Shown: positions 58,867 to 64,000 of the stretch, in pieces
Layout: every line of letters begins with the position of its first letter
Numbering within the stretch: position 1 is the stretch's first letter
Assembly: GCA_012861695.1 (NCBI GenBank)
Contig: JAAOOA010000033.1
Coordinates: 19,445,934 to 19,509,933 of the forward strand
Origin: Trematomus loennbergii
Taxonomy: Eukaryota; Chordata; Actinopteri; Perciformes; Nototheniidae
Direction of reading: 5' to 3'
Length of the DNA stretch: 64,000 bases
Translations under genes and position numbers: made by a program
Notes under the pieces: generated by a model
Told to the model about the DNA's origin: nothing
The model's input: only the letters and a program-made list of their open reading frames with translations
The model's database searches: none

Positions 58867-61800
58867 GTGGATACCTCAGTTCTGAGATAATCAATGCGCA
58901 CAGAGCCGCAGCAGATAGAAAGGGTGGAAAGAGGCAAACCCAAGGCCAAGTGCTGCTCAAACAAGCAAAACCCAGAAAGAAAATACACTAAAAAGAAAAT
59001 GGGGAATATGAGTGCCCTGACCCGAATAATTCCCCATTCTCTCAGACTTGAAGTATATGTATTGTATCAGCTTATTAAAAAGATAACACCTACAGGAAAA
59101 GGCACGCTATGCATTTGAGGTAAGCAAAAATCAGAAGGCGAGGGAAAAGATGACTAAAGTTCATATGAATAAAATGTGCTTCGAAAACTAAATGCATGAA
59201 AACCTTGAGCGTAAATCTGAAAATATGATTCAATCCTATCCTGGTTTATTTGTGTTTGCCTGTTTTTCAGAGGTACAAAGGCTAAAAGAAATGCATGCCA
59301 AGAACAACACATGGCGTCAAAATACTCCATCTATAAATGGCACTTTGTGTGAGTGAGAGAGAAGAGACGACAGCGGGAATATAAGACATCAGACTGACAG
59401 CGTTTCTACACTACATAACACTCGCTGTCTCTGCACGCGCTGTCAACAAACCTCAAGGAAAAAACTGACAAGACGCCCAGGTGTCCGATGGCTATTAGTG
59501 TAAAAACGTCCTCGTCTGTCAGTGAGGGGAACCAGTTAGTGAAGGATCTGTCAATTAAACCACCACTCATCTTGTGGGGCTACTAACACACAAAATACAG
59601 TGGGCGGAAAATATGTGCATGTCTGTGGTGGGTGGGTGTGTTTCATTGCCAGTCGACATTTTGATGCGAGACCTTTGGCAAGTCATTCCTCGTGGCATAT
59701 ATGACATATTCGGTAGGCCATGAGAGGGTTTGAACCAGGCAATAAAACAGACATGGCATGGGTGAATGTTCTTTGCAGAAATTTTAAGGTTATTTATTTG
59801 CAGCTTTAACAAACCATAACCAATAAGTAATGGCATTGCATAGCATTTGGTGGGGTTATTGCACTATTTTAATGGTTTCATAGTATTACTTTTAAGAGAG
59901 TGCTTTGCTGGAATCCAAGTACCATATCAATCCAATTATCAGTCCAACCATGATCCCAGTTTTTCACTTCACTCACTCCAAATGAATTCAGTGGGCCTAT
60001 AATTAGCCAGCTCAGCATGAAGGCCACTGGGATAACGTATAGGATTGGAGCCTTGGAAGGAATATCCTTCTCACTTAATGTATGTACTGTACTGTATGTG
60101 AATCTTTCATGAGAAGAGGCGAAACCTGTGAGATTACACTCAATAAGCCCATCAGATAAATATAAGACTCCGTTGTACCATGAAAGACCTTCAGATCCAA
60201 AAAGAACCGATGCATGGTGAGATCTAAAAGAATGTTCATCTTAACAAAATACAAAAACTGTCAAACATGTACGACACTCAAATTCCCTGATAGATGTGAG
60301 TATCCTTCATCAACATGTAGCACATCAATTTTTCTCCTTCTTTGAGAATATGGATGTCAACAAACCCTGCTTGACAACGCTGCTAGCCCTACAGTTAGCA
60401 GTGCGCAAGATAGCAAAGTGGTGAGTGATTGCGTGTAGTCAACTTTCTCCATTAGCGGAAACATCCAACATATCCATACAAATATTAAGTCATACATGTC
60501 TGACTCAAATGAGGAGTATGTTTAAAATGAGCAACAAGCAGGTGTACTAGGATGTTAAGCGTAGTTAGCATGTTTTTGTTGTTTGAAGTGCAGTTGCTGA
60601 GAGCATGTTTGCGACACATACAACATCTAATGGATTTTTAGGGTAAACATTGATGGGTGCTTCAGGGTCCTATACCATCCAAACAAAATGCACATTCTAC
60701 ACATTTGCTGTTAAAACGTTCACTATGCTGATGCTAACTCTGGCTCTGACTTGGCGCAGGAGGTTTCAGGTTTCTTTGCTTGTGTTGTGTAAAAAACGTT
60801 TTTCTGTCGATATGTGTCAGCATTTGCCTATTAGACCAGGATTGGCTTGTTTTTAATATTTTAAATGTAACTAATATAGCTTGCCTGGGGTATGTTAGAA
60901 GCTCAGATTGTAGGGAAGTTCACAAACATCTCCTTATTCACTAGAAGAATGTGAGGAGTCAAGTCAGAAATGATAAGATCAGACATTTTAGAAGACATAA
61001 ACAAAGGAAACACTTGTTTTTAATTAAGGGAATCTATGAAACCTAATGAAAACTGGATGAAATGACATTGAGTTAATACTACAATCAATTAAAGAACTAC
61101 AAAGTAAGATGAGCAAAGTTTAAATATGTTGTTTTCCTTTTCTAGGTTTAAATTATGTCACTGGTATAGATATAAATATACATCTGTGGTTATGCTTAAA
61201 AGCAAACCACGTTAGCATTCTGCAGCCGTGGAAATGTGCGCATTAGGGTAGGGGAACACATCTGTTATTCATCTGCTACTATATATAATGTGGTGCTCTA
61301 AGGATGCTATCAAACATGGAGCACACACAGACACCATTCCTCTGATTAAGTTTGCACAGACACTGATCATGCATGGGTTTGATTGCTACATTTTCTTACA
61401 AGCAATAATGTTTTTAAAATAGCAATCAAAATTTGAATTTGTGTCATACTGTTGTTTCAAATGTATGAATGATAGTGAAAAGAATAATTGGTTATACATG
61501 TACGAGCGCTATTCGTATTGCAAAATACTGTAAAGAAATATTTTTGCAAGACACCTCCATTTTAAATGTTTAAATCCTGTTCTGAATTAATTAAATTAGA
61601 AACATGGTGTAGAATATGAGCTATCAGACAGAATTGTCCAAAGTAACATGTGGTATTTCTCTTATCTTCCATTCTTCTACTGACAAATATATTATTCTGC
61701 TGGCAGACCAGTTGCTGACAGCTTGTGAAATCAGCTGTTACCATCTCTCTGACCTCTGAGACCTGAGACAGAACTACCATGATTACTAGCCCTAGAAACA

Positions 61801-64000
61801 GCACTTCATCAGCGCGGGTGGCAGGGCTAAGCCACGCGTGACATTTATTGTCCAAAAGAAGTGACTAAGGGACAGTATACAAACATCTGTTAAGCCCCTG
61901 CCATTCAGAACTACAAATATTTAATATTTTTGATATAAATCAGATAGATGAGATGTATGTGTACATGTGTTAGTCTCTATAAATACAGGTCAAGTGAACA
62001 CACTACATGTAGGTTTAATTTGTACTATTGATATATTTCAATTCGACATTTAAACCTAAAAATTAATATGCAAGTTATTCCATCTTTCTCCTTGACACAC
62101 AATTCATTATATTAAACCAAAAATAATCATTTCGGCAGCATATTTTTCATGCTTGATTGTGATAAATTGCAGCTAGATTGCTGCCGTGAAAATGAGTAAA
62201 ATTCTGCGGTGCTTTGCATAATTCATATTAAAAATAAGGGTGTGGAAGAGACACGGATTTGTGTTCTAATTGGCATGAAAAATATAAAAACAACACAATT
62301 GTGGGTATAGGTGCATTATGTGCTTTTAATGTACGTGCGGGAAGGCATTTATATGTGTGTTAATGAATGAGACGTCTCAGTGCTCAGGGCTATATCGCTC
62401 TGAAGATCCTTTTAATTATCTTCAGTCCCACTTCACTGTCTCCTAGTTTTCCTTTACCTCTCAGCTTTATCCACTCTTTCAGCTCCAAGCGCCTCATCTC
62501 ATGCTGTCTGTATCTGCGCTTCTTTGTTATATTGCCGACATAGCCTTGGGAAGTCTGGGAGGCACAGTAAAGGGACTTTTCCACAGAGAAAAACGGAGAT
62601 TGAGCAAACAGAGAGGACGTTTATATTGAGAGCTGTTTTGCATGATGAAATATTCCATCTTTTTATATTGTATGGCATTTAAAGATAATATTCTTTCCTA
62701 TATTTGAGAAAATGACATGTCTCCTCTAAACATCTACTGTTATGGTGCTTCTGAATAATAATACAGGGTTGCCAGGTAGAAGTAGATGGCTCTGGTTCTG
62801 TCTCGAGTCATAAACCCTTGAATATTGGCCTTGATGACACAAAAAAAGGGATTTAGTGTCTGGGTGTGAAAGGAAGCTGCCAGCTAAACAAACACAGAGA
62901 TTGTGAATATTAATTATCACTACATCCGCACATAGCAACACAATTAGTTCGAAAAATATTGAAAGTGGCTGTTTGAATTCTGCAATGTCAACATCACAAA
63001 ATACTTTTGATGTTCAAAAGATAAAAGGTAAGACAAAAAAGCACAGCTTCTTAAAGTCGCAGTGTCTGCGATACAGGCAAAATTAAATGACTGGTACAAT
63101 TTGATATTTTTTTAAGGTGCTAAAAAAAGGAATCTCATTTTATTCATTAAACCTTTTGACACATGCACAATTAAATATTTAATGTTAGCACTAGTTTTTA
63201 GGAATAGGGCTATATCTTCTAGAAACAGAGACACACCCTTGTTTTGGTGCTGCCTCTACAGAGTGTGTACCTTACACAGAATGGCACACATACTATTTTG
63301 TATATGAGACAATAATGGGGAACACATCACTGGTCATCAAAGCCCTCAGTGAGCAGCTTCAACAACAGCAGCTCCATCACAAACCTGTCTGCACATTCCC
63401 ACAGGAGAGAGATGAAGCGAGGCTCCAGTAGGAGGAGGAGGTGGAGGATGAGGAGGAGGAGGAGGAAAAATGGCAGAAAATAGGGGATGCAGAACTGACA
63501 GCCAGGCAGGCAGAAGCATGGTTGTAGTGCCTTGGAATTGTTCACCTCATTATTTAGCTTTCCATTGAGGAACCACCCCTCCCTCTCACACTCTTTGTCG
63601 CCTATTCCACTGCATGTTGTATATCAGCACATCTGCTGCCTATTAGAGATGAGTCTTTGCTCATGGTGGGTAAGCAGTAGGAACAATACTGTATGAACAG
63701 TGTAATACTGCTTCTGTTCTGGCAACACCTCACATCTGTGGTGTCATGTCTGTGTATTGAGATATAGTATTCATGAAGTGCAGTATCTCTGAAAAGGCCC
63801 TGAAAACCATCATATATTGTTTTTTCATCGGCCATTATTTATGTATGGCGTGTCTCAATGTTATTCTCAATCAATATTAGGCTCTCACCATATCATAACC
63901 ATCATCTCAGTATCCAATAATAATCTTGGCTCATTACTATGCAGATGACATTTGGCTTTATCTCTAAGGTAAACCATACTGCTGTATAGTAGCTGTTCTG
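58864..64000. other. Large robo1 intron, part 8, to the right edge
   Basis: No Ig1 exon was found, although it would be several hundred bases long and easily read. A GGA-rich stretch lies at 63429-63468. The 62080-62300 interval has AT-rich homeodomain- and octamer-like motifs (CTTTGCATAATTCATATTAA) and no repeat signature. Confidence 0.45.

Overview
The window is vertebrate nuclear DNA, almost certainly from a teleost fish. It is gene-poor and AT-rich, with long introns, dinucleotide microsatellites and many short non-autonomous DNA transposons of types common in fish (hAT-like with 8-bp target duplications, piggyBac-like flanked by TTAA, fold-back elements). I cannot name the species.

The one conventional gene is robo1 (roundabout homolog 1), an axon-guidance receptor for Slit, on the minus strand. 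Seventeen exons can be placed by splice sites, reading phase and recalled human ROBO1 sequence: Ig2 (29862-23822), Ig3 (18482-18112), a 9-nt microexon (15644-15636), Ig4 (15087-14217), Ig5 (8907-8537), three fibronectin type III domains (8448-3977), the transmembrane exon (2478-2284) and a 27-nt cytoplasmic exon (1059-1033). The signal peptide and Ig1 should lie to the right of base 64000, and the rest of the cytoplasmic tail to the left of base 1. Phases agree across every junction. Two exons (14964-15087 and 4578-4811) are each exactly one base short, in G-rich homopolymer stretches of the coding strand.

The introns hold the mobile elements. The main one is a 3.2-kb piggyBac-type transposon at 19059-22261, with terminal repeats, a broken transposase, a spliced C-terminal cysteine cluster and a 0.6-kb coding minisatellite. 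It is inserted into an older hAT-like element (18503-22551). A 1.1-kb internally deleted relative lies at 54779-55874. Other elements include a 1.6-kb inverted-repeat element carrying a nested hAT element (9084-10684), a hAT element that fills the Ig4 intron (14451-14937), four copies of one TTAA-flanked family, a tandemly duplicated terminal-repeat element (36210-36992), and a hAT fragment encoding a BED zinc finger (40553-41121).

From 29863 to 64000 I found no further robo1 exon. I read this as the large intron between the Ig1 and Ig2 exons, filled with repeats and unassigned, possibly regulatory, sequence. Repeat families are called by eye from termini and target-site duplications, without a library search.
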